In this document: one piece after another, positions 1 to 8,058 of the stretch
Layout: every line of letters starts with the position of its first letter
How positions within the stretch are numbered: the stretch's first letter is position 1
Source of the DNA: WVXP01 sp964348095
GTDB taxonomy: Bacteria > Desulfobacterota > BSN033 > WVXP01
Direction of reading: 5' to 3'
Assembly: GCA_964348095.1 (NCBI GenBank)
Contig: CAYGBK010000092.1
Coordinates: forward strand, 1 to 48,383
Length of the DNA: 48,383 bases
The notes under the pieces: generated by a model
The model's input: the letters and a program-made list of their open reading frames with translations, nothing else
Told to the model about the DNA's origin: nothing
Database searches by the model: none
Translations under genes and position numbers: made by a program

Positions 1-2
1 GG

Positions 3-182
3 GATTTGCAAAAGAGTGATCGATCCAAAGTCATCGGGACAGCTATCCCCTCAGGGGTTGTCATTGCACTCATCCAGGGCCACGGAATCAGCTACATTGG
101 CGTGAGCGGCGGCATTTTCGCCTCCGATGTTCTCAACCCGAAGGCGATCATCGGAATATACTGGAGACGGGTATATATGTGA
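3..182 (+). CDS. C-terminal end of an unidentified protein (cut by window edge)
   Basis: An open frame enters from the left edge and stops at TGA 180-182. It gives about 59 residues rich in Gly, Ile, Val and Ser and ends in an aromatic/basic tail (YWRRVYM). The composition is protein-like and suggests beta strands or a membrane-associated segment, but I do not recognise the family. The next gene starts 37 bases downstream with its own ribosome binding site, so the two may be co-transcribed. The start and most of the protein lie outside the window. Confidence 0.5.
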   Translation, partial: DLQKSDRSKVIGTAIPSGVVIALIQGHGISYIGVSGGIFASDVLNPKAIIGIYWRRVYM

Positions 183-219
183 TGATAAATCAATACACCA
201 CAAAAGAAGGGAGAATCCC

Positions 220-522
220 ATGAAGAAATGGCTTCCTCTGATGCTCATAGTTTTGTATTTACTCACGCCAATCTCTTTGATCAGGGCAGAGCCTTTCCTC
301 ACCGCCCAGGGACCGATCATGGACACCACGAAAGCGTCGAGCATCATCGTCGTAAACGAGATGCGCATCTTCATCGATCCAACCACGCCCATAACGGACG
401 CCGATGGACGAATTCTGGGTTTCAGCCATCTGAAGCGTGGTCGATGGGTCTCTGTCGAGGTTGAGCCAGACGAAGCCTCCGGATATGTTGCGACGCGGGT
501 AGTCTTGATTAAAAAGAAATAG
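220..522 (+). CDS. Small exported protein, DUF5666-like
   Basis: This is a 100-residue protein. The start chosen is ATG 220, preceded by a purine-rich AAGAAGGGAGA site; the frame is open from 127 but the upstream part lacks a comparable site. Residues 1-23 form a signal peptide (lysines, then a Leu/Ile/Val core ending near RAEP), so it is probably periplasmic. The mature part resembles the DUF5666-type small beta-barrel: a segment with IDPTTPITDADG, then a 'LKRGRWVSVEVEP' strand and a closing 'YVATRVVLI' strand. No catalytic residues are visible. A strong terminator follows at 538-570, so this gene ends its transcript. The family assignment rests on the strand pattern only. Confidence 0.65.
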   Translation: MKKWLPLMLIVLYLLTPISLIRAEPFLTAQGPIMDTTKASSIIVVNEMRIFIDPTTPITDADGRILGFSHLKRGRWVSVEVEPDEASGYVATRVVLIKKK

Positions 523-537
523 TTCGTCCACGACAAG

Positions 538-570
538 CGCCTCTCCCCCGGCCCAGGGAGAGGCGTTTTT
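538..570 (+). terminator. Rho-independent terminator after the small exported protein
   Basis: A perfect 10-bp stem, CGCCTCTCCC (538-547) with GGGAGAGGCG (556-565), has an 8-base loop and is followed directly by five T residues (566-570). It sits 15 bases after the stop codon of the plus-strand gene. Confidence 0.9.
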
Positions 571-607
571 GTGTTTCATGGCTTCCTCTCAAAGGGGGCA
601 TTCAGGG

Positions 608-1474
608 CTAGTACACCTTCATGCTCTCGTGGCCTTTACCCAACACCTCCTTTGTATCGTTGACAACGACAAAGGCCTCCTTGTCTATTGAGAAAATCAG
701 TTCCTTGAGTCTGGTCAGTTCTCTCATGGTGATCGCCGTGTATACAATATCTCTCTTCTTTTTCGTGTAGGCCCCTTCCCCCTTGAAAAGGGTCACTCCC
801 CTGTTCATCTGTTTCAGGATCTCCTCGGCGATTGTTCGGGAACTTCCTGAGATCACAAAAACGGTTTTTCTCTGGTTCAGGCCGACGAGGACAAGGTCGA
901 TCAGGTAAGTGGTCACAACGATATAGACGAGTGTGTAAAGAGCCAGATCGATCCCATATAGGATGGCACAGGCAACCAAAAGCAGAGCGTTGAACCCGAG
1001 GATCGTTTGCCCCAAACGAATAGAATACTTCTGGTTGAGAAAAATGGCGATGATATCTAGACCCCCACCAGATCCGTAGGATCGAAAGATAACACCCGAA
1101 CCGATTCCCGAGACGATGCCAGCCAGGATAGCAGCCAGCATCTGATCCTGAACGACTATGGTCACTTTGGTCACCAGCAGGGCAAGAGAAAATACACCCA
1201 TACCAAAAGCACTATAGAAGAAGAACTGCCGACTGATTCTCGCCCAACCGATGATAAAGAGCGGGAGGTTGAGAAAAAGATAGATCCACCCCACATCGAT
1301 TCCTCCAATGAAATAGTGAATAGTGAGTGAGAGCCCCGTAAAGCCACCGCTCAGAAAGTGTTTCGGTATGAGAATTCCATTGACGGCCATCGCACAGATG
1401 AAGCTGCCCAAGGTCATAAGGAAGCAGTTCCACGCTATGGCTTTGACCTTCTTCCAGTTGATTTTTCTTCCCAT
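608..1474 (-). CDS. YitT family membrane protein (DUF161 + DUF2179)
   Basis: This is a 288-residue integral membrane protein. The start is ATG at 1474-1472, preceded by GGGAGG six bases upstream; the frame extends further but without support. The N-terminal about 200 residues contain five or six hydrophobic helices typical of DUF161, including an 'SGGFTGLSLTIHYF' segment and a glycine-rich 'GIGSGVIFRSYGSGGGLDI' segment. The C-terminal about 80 residues form the soluble DUF2179 domain (from 'RKTVFVISG' to the end). The family is widespread in anaerobes; its role is poorly defined, though transport or regulatory roles have been suggested. It stands alone, opposite in direction to its neighbours. 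Confidence 0.88.
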   Translation of the reverse strand: MGRKINWKKVKAIAWNCFLMTLGSFICAMAVNGILIPKHFLSGGFTGLSLTIHYFIGGIDVGWIYLFLNLPLFIIGWARISRQFFFYSAFGMGVFSLALLVTKVTIVVQDQMLAAILAGIVSGIGSGVIFRSYGSGGGLDIIAIFLNQKYSIRLGQTILGFNALLLVACAILYGIDLALYTLVYIVVTTYLIDLVLVGLNQRKTVFVISGSSRTIAEEILKQMNRGVTLFKGEGAYTKKKRDIVYTAITMRELTRLKELIFSIDKEAFVVVNDTKEVLGKGHESMKVY

Positions 1475-1740
1475 CACACATCCCTCCCGATAACCGACGA
1501 TGTTAAAACCCGCGACTAAAGGATAGACCGGGTCAGCAAAACCCGACCCTTCCGGCTGAGGATCCAACGGGGAGCGACTGGGAGATTTCCGGGACGGACT
1601 ATGGCAAAAGTTTCGTCTCCCGTGGACGAACTGATCACCTGCGCGCCCCGTCGTGCCCCTGCCCCAGAAGCCCAAGGCGGGGCCACAGGCCCCAGTTAAA
1701 AAGGCTGGACGCGAGAAGGGGTCAGGAGCCTTTTTAAGAG

Positions 1741-1901
1741 GAGTTTCTCAGTTTTCAAGAAAGGAAATCTCTAACCCTCTCATGTTTCAACAAGATTCTC
1801 AATTCGGTGGCCGACCCCTCATATCCCTTCGGTCCCTCTTTCTCACGTTGACCCCCTTCCCGTCCTCGGCCGAGCAATTGCAGACGGGTCGTTGTCCAAA
1901 T
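1741..1901 (+). repeat. Dispersed repeat copy A (partner at 42514-42675, inverted)
   Basis: Read on the plus strand, this stretch aligns over about 160 bp with the reverse complement of 42514-42675. The best block is AAAGGAAATCTCTAACCCTC here against the same with one change there. Further matched blocks include GAGTTTCT, TTCGG/TTCGT plus TCCCTC/TCACTC, CCGTC and GACGGG-TGTTG/CGTTG-CCAA. In the matching frame both copies would encode a similar peptide (FS-K/R-KEISNP, then RSL, then TG-C/R-CP). I found no other copy in the window. Confidence 0.65.
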
Positions 1902-2103
1902 CTGTTTAGACCACTCGCGGCGAAGTCATTTCCAGGATATTTCACCAAAAAGATGGAATGAAAGCCCTAAACCAAGAGTCGTTGTTCGTGGTCCGTCGCC
2001 CATGGTTTGTGGCAAAGAAACAAGGATTTAACCATCCGCGGGATTCAAGTCACAGGCTTATTGCATTTTACTTTCAATCGAATGACGTGAATTGATAATC
2101 TCA

Positions 2104-2131
2104 ACTGACCACTGACAACGGACAACTGACA
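2104..2131. repeat. Tandem heptamer array, consensus ACTGACA (four units)
   Basis: Four consecutive 7-mers can be read: ACTGACC, ACTGACA, ACGGACA, ACTGACA. Arrays of this kind (ACTGACA/ACTGACC) are scattered in intergenic DNA of many bacterial genomes. No function is claimed. Confidence 0.8.
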
Positions 2132-2336
2132 GCGCCAAGAAAAGCTTTTGAGCAGCGAAGAGCGCTCCTTTCCCCTTTCATCAGACAAAAGCCCAAAAAA
2201 GGGAATTGCGCAACGGCCTCGGCAGTGCTGCTCCCATTCCCTGCACACCTCCCTCACGGACATGAGAGTCCATAGAACTGAGAATCCTCCTCTCTAGACA
2301 AGCAAAGGGGAGGGCAGTCAATAATCGGAGCAACAA

Positions 2337-3914
2337 TTGACCTTTTGGTTCCCCTATCTTATACTCTCGCCAGAAATTCTTCCACACAGAATACGACCAC
2401 ATCGATTCGCGAGGGAAACTTTGAGACGAATCGATCTCGTCCTTCCCTATAGTCCGACACCCGAGTTCCAGTGGAATCTTCGTCAATTGGCCTCAGGTTT
2501 GATCCGTTCCGTGGTTGTCCCATATATTGAGAAACCCGAAGGTCTTCCCAGAAAAGTTGACTCCCTTCCGGTCAGCAGTTTTCGCGGTGGAACCGATCTC
2601 ATGGCCATTTTGGAACGGTCTCAAGCTGATTTCGTCGTGATCGTCCTTTCTGACCAGAGGATCCGTCTGGGATTCGGGGCCTTCGAGAGATTGCTCGAAG
2701 CGGCGCAAGACACTGGAGCTGGCCTGATTTACAGCGACTATTGCATTCAAAGAAAAGACGGCGGAATCTCCGAGCATCCCCTTATCGACTACCACATTGG
2801 GTCTCTTCGGGATGATTTCGACTTCGGACCTTGGGTCTTCTTATCCAGGCGGAGTATGGATCGTGCAGTGAATCGCCATGGACGCCTGGACAAGGGACGA
2901 TGGTCTGGCCACTACGATTTGAGGCTGAAGATGTCCATCGATTCACAGATTGTCAGGTTACCTGAGTATCTCTCCACAGTATTCCAGGATCACGTCCACC
3001 CCGGGGCCGAAAACCTCTTCGGTTACCTCCTTCCTGAAAACCGAGACGCCCAAATAGAGATGGAGGGCGTGGTGACGGATCATCTAAAACGAATAGGAGC
3101 CTTCCTCCCACCGCCCGCCGAGAGGATTCGCCGTGGCGCTCTGCCCAGGACGGCGAGCGTAATCATTCCGGTGAAGGACAGGGAGAGAACAATCAGCGAT
3201 GCAGCTGAGAGCGCCCTCGCACAGCAAACCAATTTTGATTTCAACGTGATCGCGGTCGATAACCACTCCACCGACAAGACATCCACCATTCTACGAAACC
3301 TTGCGAGAAAAGATCCCCGCCTCATCCATTTGATCCCCCCGCAAAAGGATCTTCTCATTGGCGGCTGCTGGAACCACGCTGTCCACTCTCCTCCGGTCGG
3401 CACATTTGCAATTCAGCTCGATTCCGATGATCTTTATGCAGATACGTCAGCCCTTCAACGGATCATTGACACGTTTGAGGGCGGTAAATACGCCATGGTG
3501 GTCGGCACCTATAGGACCACCGACTTCGATCAAAGAGAAATACCTCCCGGAACCGTGGACCACCGAGAATGGACGCGAGAGAACGGCCACAACAACCTCC
3601 TGCGGGTAAACGGGCTGGGGGCGCCCAGGGCCTTTTTCACGCCCCTTTTGCGAAAACACCCTTTTCCAAACGTGAGCTATGGAGAGGACTACGCGGTGGG
3701 ACTTCGACTATCCCGGCATTATGAAATCGGCAGGATCTTCGAACCGATCTACACCTGTCGCAGGTGGGAGGGAAACTCAGAGGCCGGTTTGTCCACCCTG
3801 GACCGGAACCGACACGACATCTATAAGGACCGATTGAGAACGCTAGAGATTCTGGCGCGTCAGAGACTGAACACGGAAAAGGCAAGAGGTGTGGGAAAAG
3901 AGAATCGTTCGTAA
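2337..3914 (+). CDS. Two-domain family 2 glycosyltransferase
   Basis: This is a 525-residue soluble protein starting at TTG 2337, supported by GGAG at 2327-2330 (six-base spacing). Residues about 30-260 look like a first GT-A-like half (a 'DLVLPYSPTP' opening and a 'YSDY' in place of a DxD motif), possibly non-catalytic. Residues about 275-500 are a classical GT2 domain: 'SVIIPVKDRE', 'VIAVDNHSTDKT', and the nucleotide-sugar/metal motif DSDD near residue 363. It should transfer a sugar from a nucleotide donor; donor and acceptor are unknown. The next gene overlaps it by 26 bases and encodes a GalT/HIT-like protein, which suggests linked sugar-nucleotide and transferase activities. Confidence 0.85.
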   Translation: MTFWFPYLILSPEILPHRIRPHRFARETLRRIDLVLPYSPTPEFQWNLRQLASGLIRSVVVPYIEKPEGLPRKVDSLPVSSFRGGTDLMAILERSQADFVVIVLSDQRIRLGFGAFERLLEAAQDTGAGLIYSDYCIQRKDGGISEHPLIDYHIGSLRDDFDFGPWVFLSRRSMDRAVNRHGRLDKGRWSGHYDLRLKMSIDSQIVRLPEYLSTVFQDHVHPGAENLFGYLLPENRDAQIEMEGVVTDHLKRIGAFLPPPAERIRRGALPRTASVIIPVKDRERTISDAAESALAQQTNFDFNVIAVDNHSTDKTSTILRNLARKDPRLIHLIPPQKDLLIGGCWNHAVHSPPVGTFAIQLDSDDLYADTSALQRIIDTFEGGKYAMVVGTYRTTDFDQREIPPGTVDHREWTRENGHNNLLRVNGLGAPRAFFTPLLRKHPFPNVSYGEDYAVGLRLSRHYEIGRIFEPIYTCRRWEGNSEAGLSTLDRNRHDIYKDRLRTLEILARQRLNTEKARGVGKENRS

Positions 3915-4908
3915 TCAGAACCTCGCTCCATATACCAAGCAGCACGGTAACCGGGGGCTGTCTTCTCGAGTCTGGGCCTTGTATGGCCAACAGCGGGAAG
4001 CATGGCCAGAGTTTCGTCGGGGCCACGATGCAATAAGAGAAGCCCAGACCCGGTGGGTCTGGCTTGAAAGCTGCTGGGTCCTGTGTCAGTATATGCCCCA
4101 CAGGATAGCCAGTGCGTCGGCTCGCGTCGACCCGCCTTCAATCGAAAAACGATCGTGCTTTCTCTGCCCGGAGAATCTCTATCCCCAAGAGAAAGCGCTG
4201 GCCTACGGAGAGGATTATTTCATTCTCTGCAATGTCTCACCAATTTTCGATTACCATGTCGTCATCACCCACCGGGACCACGTTCCTCAGCAGCTAAATG
4301 AGCACTTCCAGAGGGCGTTGACATTGGCCCGCGACCTCGCGCCACACTTTGTCGTCATATACAATGGTCCCCGTTGCGGTGCCTCTGCACCAGACCATCT
4401 CCATTTTCAGGCATTTCCCCGTGATAATCTGCCCTTGGAGTCCCAGGTCTGGGTGGACCAGTCCCGCCATGGGCACGAGATCATTATCGAGAGCGACAAA
4501 ATCCGGATCGCCGCTCCCAGGGGATTCTCCAGGCATTTTCTGATTTTCGAAAGCAGGGATTCTGATGTTCTCTCTGAACGGTTCCATCAGACCCTTGGAG
4601 CCCTGTCAGAGGATGAAGATTCGATCGGAGAGCCCATGGTCAATCTGATCATGGGATACAGAGGCAGCACGTGGAGGTTGATCCTATTTCCCAGAAGGAA
4701 ACATCGGCCGCAATGCTACTACGGCACTCAGGACGATCAGTTGCTTATCAGTCCCGGTGCCATCGATATGGCGGGTATGTTTATCATCCCTCGCAAGAGG
4801 GATTATCACAAGGTCAGCCCCAAAATCTTACGGGACATCTATCACGAGGTGACCCTATCGGAGCGGCGGTTCGCCAATCTCACCCAAAACCTACGGGGAA
4901 TGACATAA
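3889..4908 (+). CDS. DUF4922 protein, GalT/HIT-like nucleotidyltransferase
   Basis: This is a 339-residue protein starting at GTG 3889, inside the 3' end of the glycosyltransferase (26-base overlap, probably translationally coupled). A CFLC pair near residue 90 and the motif H170-L-H172-F-Q174 match the HxHxQ active site of the galactose-1-phosphate uridylyltransferase/ADP-glucose phosphorylase branch of the HIT superfamily. In GalT the middle histidine becomes nucleotidylated. A segment 'VVITHRDHVPQQ' before it is also typical. It probably transfers or cleaves nucleotides on a sugar phosphate and may feed the adjacent glycosyltransferase; the substrate is unknown. The exact start is less certain, since the first about 60 residues are poorly conserved in appearance. 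Confidence 0.75.
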   Translation: MWEKRIVRNQNLAPYTKQHGNRGLSSRVWALYGQQREAWPEFRRGHDAIREAQTRWVWLESCWVLCQYMPHRIASASARVDPPSIEKRSCFLCPENLYPQEKALAYGEDYFILCNVSPIFDYHVVITHRDHVPQQLNEHFQRALTLARDLAPHFVVIYNGPRCGASAPDHLHFQAFPRDNLPLESQVWVDQSRHGHEIIIESDKIRIAAPRGFSRHFLIFESRDSDVLSERFHQTLGALSEDEDSIGEPMVNLIMGYRGSTWRLILFPRRKHRPQCYYGTQDDQLLISPGAIDMAGMFIIPRKRDYHKVSPKILRDIYHEVTLSERRFANLTQNLRGMT

Positions 4909-4991
4909 GATCGGTTTGTCGTGCCCCCTGATCATGGAAGGCTTGCGTGATGGAGCAGGACGTATACGGCCCCCATGTCCGGGTCACCCCA

Positions 4992-5570
4992 TCACAGGTT
5001 TCCTCTGAGACCGATCGGATCGGCCACCTCCCTCATACCCATGATGACATCTTCGACGAGGTCCCAAATATCCATACCGAGCATGGCCGCCCCCTTTTCA
5101 ATAATCGAGCGATCGACTCCAGCGGCAAAGGCCTTGTCTTTCCATTTCTTCTTCACTGACTTGGCTTTGAGGTCCATGACACTCTTGGACGGACGAACCA
5201 GTGCCACGGCAGTGAGAAGGCCAGTCAGTTCGTCAACGGCGTAGAGAACCTTTTCCATGTCACTCTTTGGTTCGACATCTGAGCAGATCCCCCAACCGTG
5301 AGACACGATTGCCCCGATGTAGTCCTCGGGCCAGCCACGATCTGTAAGAATCTCCCGGGTTTTCGTGCAATGCTCGTCTGGAAAACGTTCATAGTCAAGG
5401 TCATGAACGAGACCGATAATTCCCCACTTCTCCTCGTCCTCGCCTCTTTTTCTTGCTATGTAGCGCATCACACCCTCCACACAGAGGGCATGTTTGATCA
5501 GACTGTCACTTTGATTGAATTCCGTCAAAAGTCTCCACGCCTCTTCCCGGGTCGGCTGACTCTCTCCCAT
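4992..5570 (-). CDS. HD-domain phosphohydrolase family protein
   Basis: This 192-residue protein starts at ATG 5570 after a strong GGAGGAGG site. HD-superfamily metal ligands are visible: H27, the pair H56-D57 in 'LVHDLDYE', and D113 in 'YAVDELTG'. Additional histidines (H67, H91) fit the compact bacterial HDIG-like group that hydrolyses small phosphorylated or nucleotide substrates. It lies opposite the DUF4922 gene and may share a direction with the downstream-oriented acetyltransferase at 5711-6133, 140 bases away. The substrate cannot be deduced. Confidence 0.82.
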   Translation of the reverse strand: MGESQPTREEAWRLLTEFNQSDSLIKHALCVEGVMRYIARKRGEDEEKWGIIGLVHDLDYERFPDEHCTKTREILTDRGWPEDYIGAIVSHGWGICSDVEPKSDMEKVLYAVDELTGLLTAVALVRPSKSVMDLKAKSVKKKWKDKAFAAGVDRSIIEKGAAMLGMDIWDLVEDVIMGMREVADPIGLRGNL

Positions 5571-5710
5571 TACTGGACCTCCTCCACATCAATTCGTCTC
5601 TGCCTCTGCATATAACCCATCCGCTTAGATAAGTAAACCCTGTTAGGCCAATCCTCCGGCCCCTTTGTCAGGATCGGTGCTCATCCTGCCCGTCAAACAA
5701 ATTGAGGAGG

Positions 5711-6133
5711 TCAATCTCTGGTGGGAGGCCAGTTTTTCTCCATGACGAGAGCATCCTCAGTGCCATAGTAGCGGCTGATCCTGGCCTTCAGAACAAATCC
5801 CAACTTCTCGTAAAACTTTTGAGCGACTATATTCCCTTCCCGCACCTCCACGAAGAGCCGTTCCACTCTACAGCAAGACTCGCATGCCCTCATCAGGCGG
5901 GTCCCAATTCCTCGCCGGCGATAGGGCGGATCTACAGCAAGGGAGATCACATGACCGTCCGGCTTGAAAATAATGTAGCCGCGCACTTGTTCTTCTTTGA
6001 GTACGAAAAATGTATCCGAATATCGGCGATAGAAATCGAGAAACATATCAGCCGTATAAGAAGACTTCGGGAAGGCCCGAGCCTCGATGTGGAGGATTTC
6101 TTCGATGTCAGCCAATTCGAATCTTCGAATCAT
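5711..6133 (-). CDS. GNAT acetyltransferase, RimI-like
   Basis: A 140-residue GNAT-fold protein. The acetyl-CoA pyrophosphate-binding motif A is clear: 'VDPPYRRRGIGTRLM' (Q/RxxGxG/A type) at about residues 67-81, followed by 'VEVREGNIVAQKFYEKLGF', which is characteristic of RimI-type N-alpha acetyltransferases that modify ribosomal protein bS18. Many GNATs share this signature, so the ribosomal substrate is not proven. No strong Shine-Dalgarno is seen before ATG 6133. About 225 bases of undescribed DNA separate it from the M50-like remnant upstream. Confidence 0.8.
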   Translation of the reverse strand: MIRRFELADIEEILHIEARAFPKSSYTADMFLDFYRRYSDTFFVLKEEQVRGYIIFKPDGHVISLAVDPPYRRRGIGTRLMRACESCCRVERLFVEVREGNIVAQKFYEKLGFVLKARISRYYGTEDALVMEKNWPPTRD

Positions 6134-6356
6134 TGTTTACCTGAGTACCAACACTGCACGAGGGGCACCCTCGTCTGTCTGATTCACCGCTGTGTCCCGT
6201 ATATATCATGCCTGTATTTCAATACCAAGAAAAGGGGACAGAAACGGAGATACCTCGAATCCCATGGGGCAGTTGTATCGACTAGATTATCCTGATTTCA
6301 CCTCCCCACTCGCTGGTTACGACTTGGAAAACATCATGTCCCATATTGGAGATCCC

Positions 6357-6512
6357 ATGAAGGACACATCGCAAATAAGGCAATTATTCCTCATAGACAT
6401 CCAGGTGAATGCCAGCTGGCTGATTATCTTCGGCTTCCTTCCATGGGTCCTCGCTCGGTTGACTGTGAAAAAGATGCACCAGGTTCCGGTTGCCGAGGGC
6501 GGAGGGCTGTAG
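6357..6512 (+). pseudogene. Truncated N-terminus of a site-2 protease (M50)-like protein
   Basis: A 51-residue frame starts at ATG 6357 behind GGAG with five-base spacing. Its segment 'LFLIDIQVNASWLIIFGFL' resembles the first beta strand and first membrane helix of site-2-protease (peptidase M50) proteins, where a 'GI.I.V..SW' strand leads into a long Leu/Phe helix. The frame then stops after 'VPVAEGGGL'; no HExxH zinc motif follows in any frame I could see. I read it as a truncated or decayed gene start. It could also be a genuine single-helix small protein. Confidence 0.4.
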
Positions 6513-6887
6513 GATACCATCTGCCGGACCGATGTCCTTCGATCCCTGCGGTAACACTCCGATTCTGGAGCTTGACCCGGGTCAACACGTCGATGGGCTT
6601 GTTTTATCGCGGCAGGCGTGTCACAATCTATTTATGGTTTCTGAAAAAGTCATCTTCAGGAAATTAGGGGGCTGTTGACGGGTCTCATCCTTTCCGCTGT
6701 GGGACGGCGTCCAGACAGGCTTTCTTTAGAACCCCTATCTTTGAGCTTGACTGCCCTTGTCCATGACAACCGTTCCCATTCGCTGAGAATTGTTGTTGAG
6801 GGAAAAGTCCTTGCGACGGGGTCGCCTGTCAACCTTTGGCCCAGGCTGAAGTCCATCGTATGTCAACAGGAGAAGGATAACTCCCGA
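6513..6887. other. Intergenic region, 375 bp
   Basis: The reading frame continuing into the Slp gene is open from 6675, but its first 71 residues carry no recognisable signal and precede the lipoprotein start, so I treat it as upstream DNA. AGGAGAAGGA at 6868-6877 is the likely ribosome binding site for the next gene. I see nothing else. Confidence 0.6.
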
Positions 6888-7445
6888 ATGAAAATCGGTC
6901 ATCTCGTCATTCTGGGTACAATCATACTGAGCTTGGGTGGCTGCGTTCACGCCATTTCTCGGCAAAACAGGGAGGGTGCGTTACAGGACCTGACACCCAA
7001 ATCGATTCTCAGGGATTTTGATACCTACCGAGGAAAACTCGTCCTCATGGGCGGAGAAATCATCGAAACAAAGAATCTGGAGAAAGAAACGGTAATCGAA
7101 GTCCTGCAGAAACCTTTGAGCCGAAGCACCGGTCGGCCTTCTGAATACAAGAATGGAGAGGGCAGGTTTTTGGTAAAATACGCAGATTTCAAGGACCCTT
7201 ACATTTTCAGCCAGGGAAGAGAAATCTCGGTCGCGGGAGTTGTTAGGGAAAAGGAGAAATCAAAAATCGGCGAAAAAGAGTACACCTATGTCGTGCTAGA
7301 CAATCGGGAAACATACCTCTGGCCCGAACGAACGGATTATTATGAGCCCTACCCCTACGGTTATCCATATTACCCTTACTGGTATCCTTACTACCCCTGG
7401 TGGCACTACCGTCATCTCCATTATTACCACGGGCACCGACACTGA
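6888..7445 (+). CDS. Slp family outer-membrane lipoprotein
   Basis: This is a 185-residue protein starting at ATG 6888, chosen because it places a lipoprotein signal at the N-terminus: a hydrophobic core followed by S15-L-G-G-C19, with C19 the lipidated residue. The body resembles the Slp/YeaY family of starvation-inducible outer-membrane lipoproteins ('YRGKLVLMGGEIIETKN', 'GRFLVKYADFKDP', 'GREISVAGVV'). The last about 35 residues are an unusual tail almost entirely of Tyr, Pro, Trp, Gly and His, ending in 'HYYHGHRH', which could bind metal. The lipoprotein is expected to be held at the outer membrane facing the periplasm. Its molecular role is unknown. Confidence 0.82.
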   Translation: MKIGHLVILGTIILSLGGCVHAISRQNREGALQDLTPKSILRDFDTYRGKLVLMGGEIIETKNLEKETVIEVLQKPLSRSTGRPSEYKNGEGRFLVKYADFKDPYIFSQGREISVAGVVREKEKSKIGEKEYTYVVLDNRETYLWPERTDYYEPYPYGYPYYPYWYPYYPWWHYRHLHYYHGHRH

Positions 7446-7762
7446 ACATTCATACCCCGTGAGGACCAACTCCCGTGACCGGTTCTCGAGGAGCGGACTG
7501 CATTCGTTTAAGCAGTTGCCGCAAAGGACCCTGTCCTGGAAGGAATGATCAGACTCCCGCGCCGCCGTTCTTATCGATGGGGATCGCCATCTGAAGGGAT
7601 TGAACCCGTTCGAATCGCCTCCCCCCCCACCTGCGTCAAACTGTTGGGCCGGTTTCAATAATCGGACGAGTAAGCCTCACGTCCGGCGGGAAATTCGGGG
7701 CAGTAAAGGACCCATTCCCATGAAATCAGATCGAGGACCGGCTTTTATCCGGAAAAGAGGAC
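7446..7762. other. Intergenic region, 317 bp
   Basis: Convergent space between the Slp gene and the DUF493 gene. It contains a run of nine C residues near 7620-7628. I see no gene, terminator or RNA that I can support. Confidence 0.5.
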
Positions 7763-8053
7763 TCACATCAGGGATCGGAGACCTGTCAGTTTGGAAAACC
7801 GTTCGTAGAATCTCAGAACCTGCTCTGCCGACTCCACCTCCACTCTCAGGGTGATCGAGAGGTATTTGCCTCCCGAACTCTCCCGCCTCTGGACATGTGC
7901 CCCCTGGGGGATCCACTCCCCAAGTTCTTTGGAGACTTCCGACAAGACAGCTTCAGCGAAGGCTGGCGTATTGTCTCCGATCACCTTGAACACATAGGGA
8001 CCGGGAAATGCGTGGCATTGTTTGAGAAGATTGATTTCTTCTGATTTCTCCAT
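7763..8053 (-). CDS. DUF493 (YbeD-like) protein
   Basis: A 96-residue protein starting at ATG 8053. The frame is open further upstream but that part overlaps the HAD gene and is not conserved in appearance. The sequence has the YbeD/DUF493 ferredoxin-like, ACT-like fold pattern: 'FPGPYVFKVIGDNTPAFAEAVLSEV' followed by 'RESSGGKYLSITLRVEVESAEQVLRFYERF'. YbeD has been proposed as a small regulatory domain protein without enzyme activity. It begins five bases after the HAD hydrolase ends (stop at 8059), so the two are almost certainly in one operon. Confidence 0.82.
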   Translation of the reverse strand: MEKSEEINLLKQCHAFPGPYVFKVIGDNTPAFAEAVLSEVSKELGEWIPQGAHVQRRESSGGKYLSITLRVEVESAEQVLRFYERFSKLTGLRSLM

Positions 8054-8058
8054 TTTCC

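Larger units (their letters stand above)
1475..2336. other. Intergenic region, 862 bp, with repeats
   Basis: I see no convincing gene. The frame open at 1653-1961 lacks a ribosome binding site and matches no family I know, but part of it (1741-1901) is homologous to DNA at 42514-42675 (listed separately). A heptamer array lies at 2104-2131. A GGAG site at 2327-2330 serves the next gene. Confidence 0.6.

Noticed and set aside
1653..1961. 102-residue open frame
   Set aside because: No ribosome binding site or known domain. The similar part is treated as a dispersed repeat instead.
5702..6295. Plus-strand 197-residue frame
   Set aside because: It is the antisense shadow of the RimI-like gene.
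7590..7630. GTTCGAATC resembling a tRNA T-loop
   Set aside because: Flanking bases do not form the T-stem and no other tRNA arms are visible on either strand.
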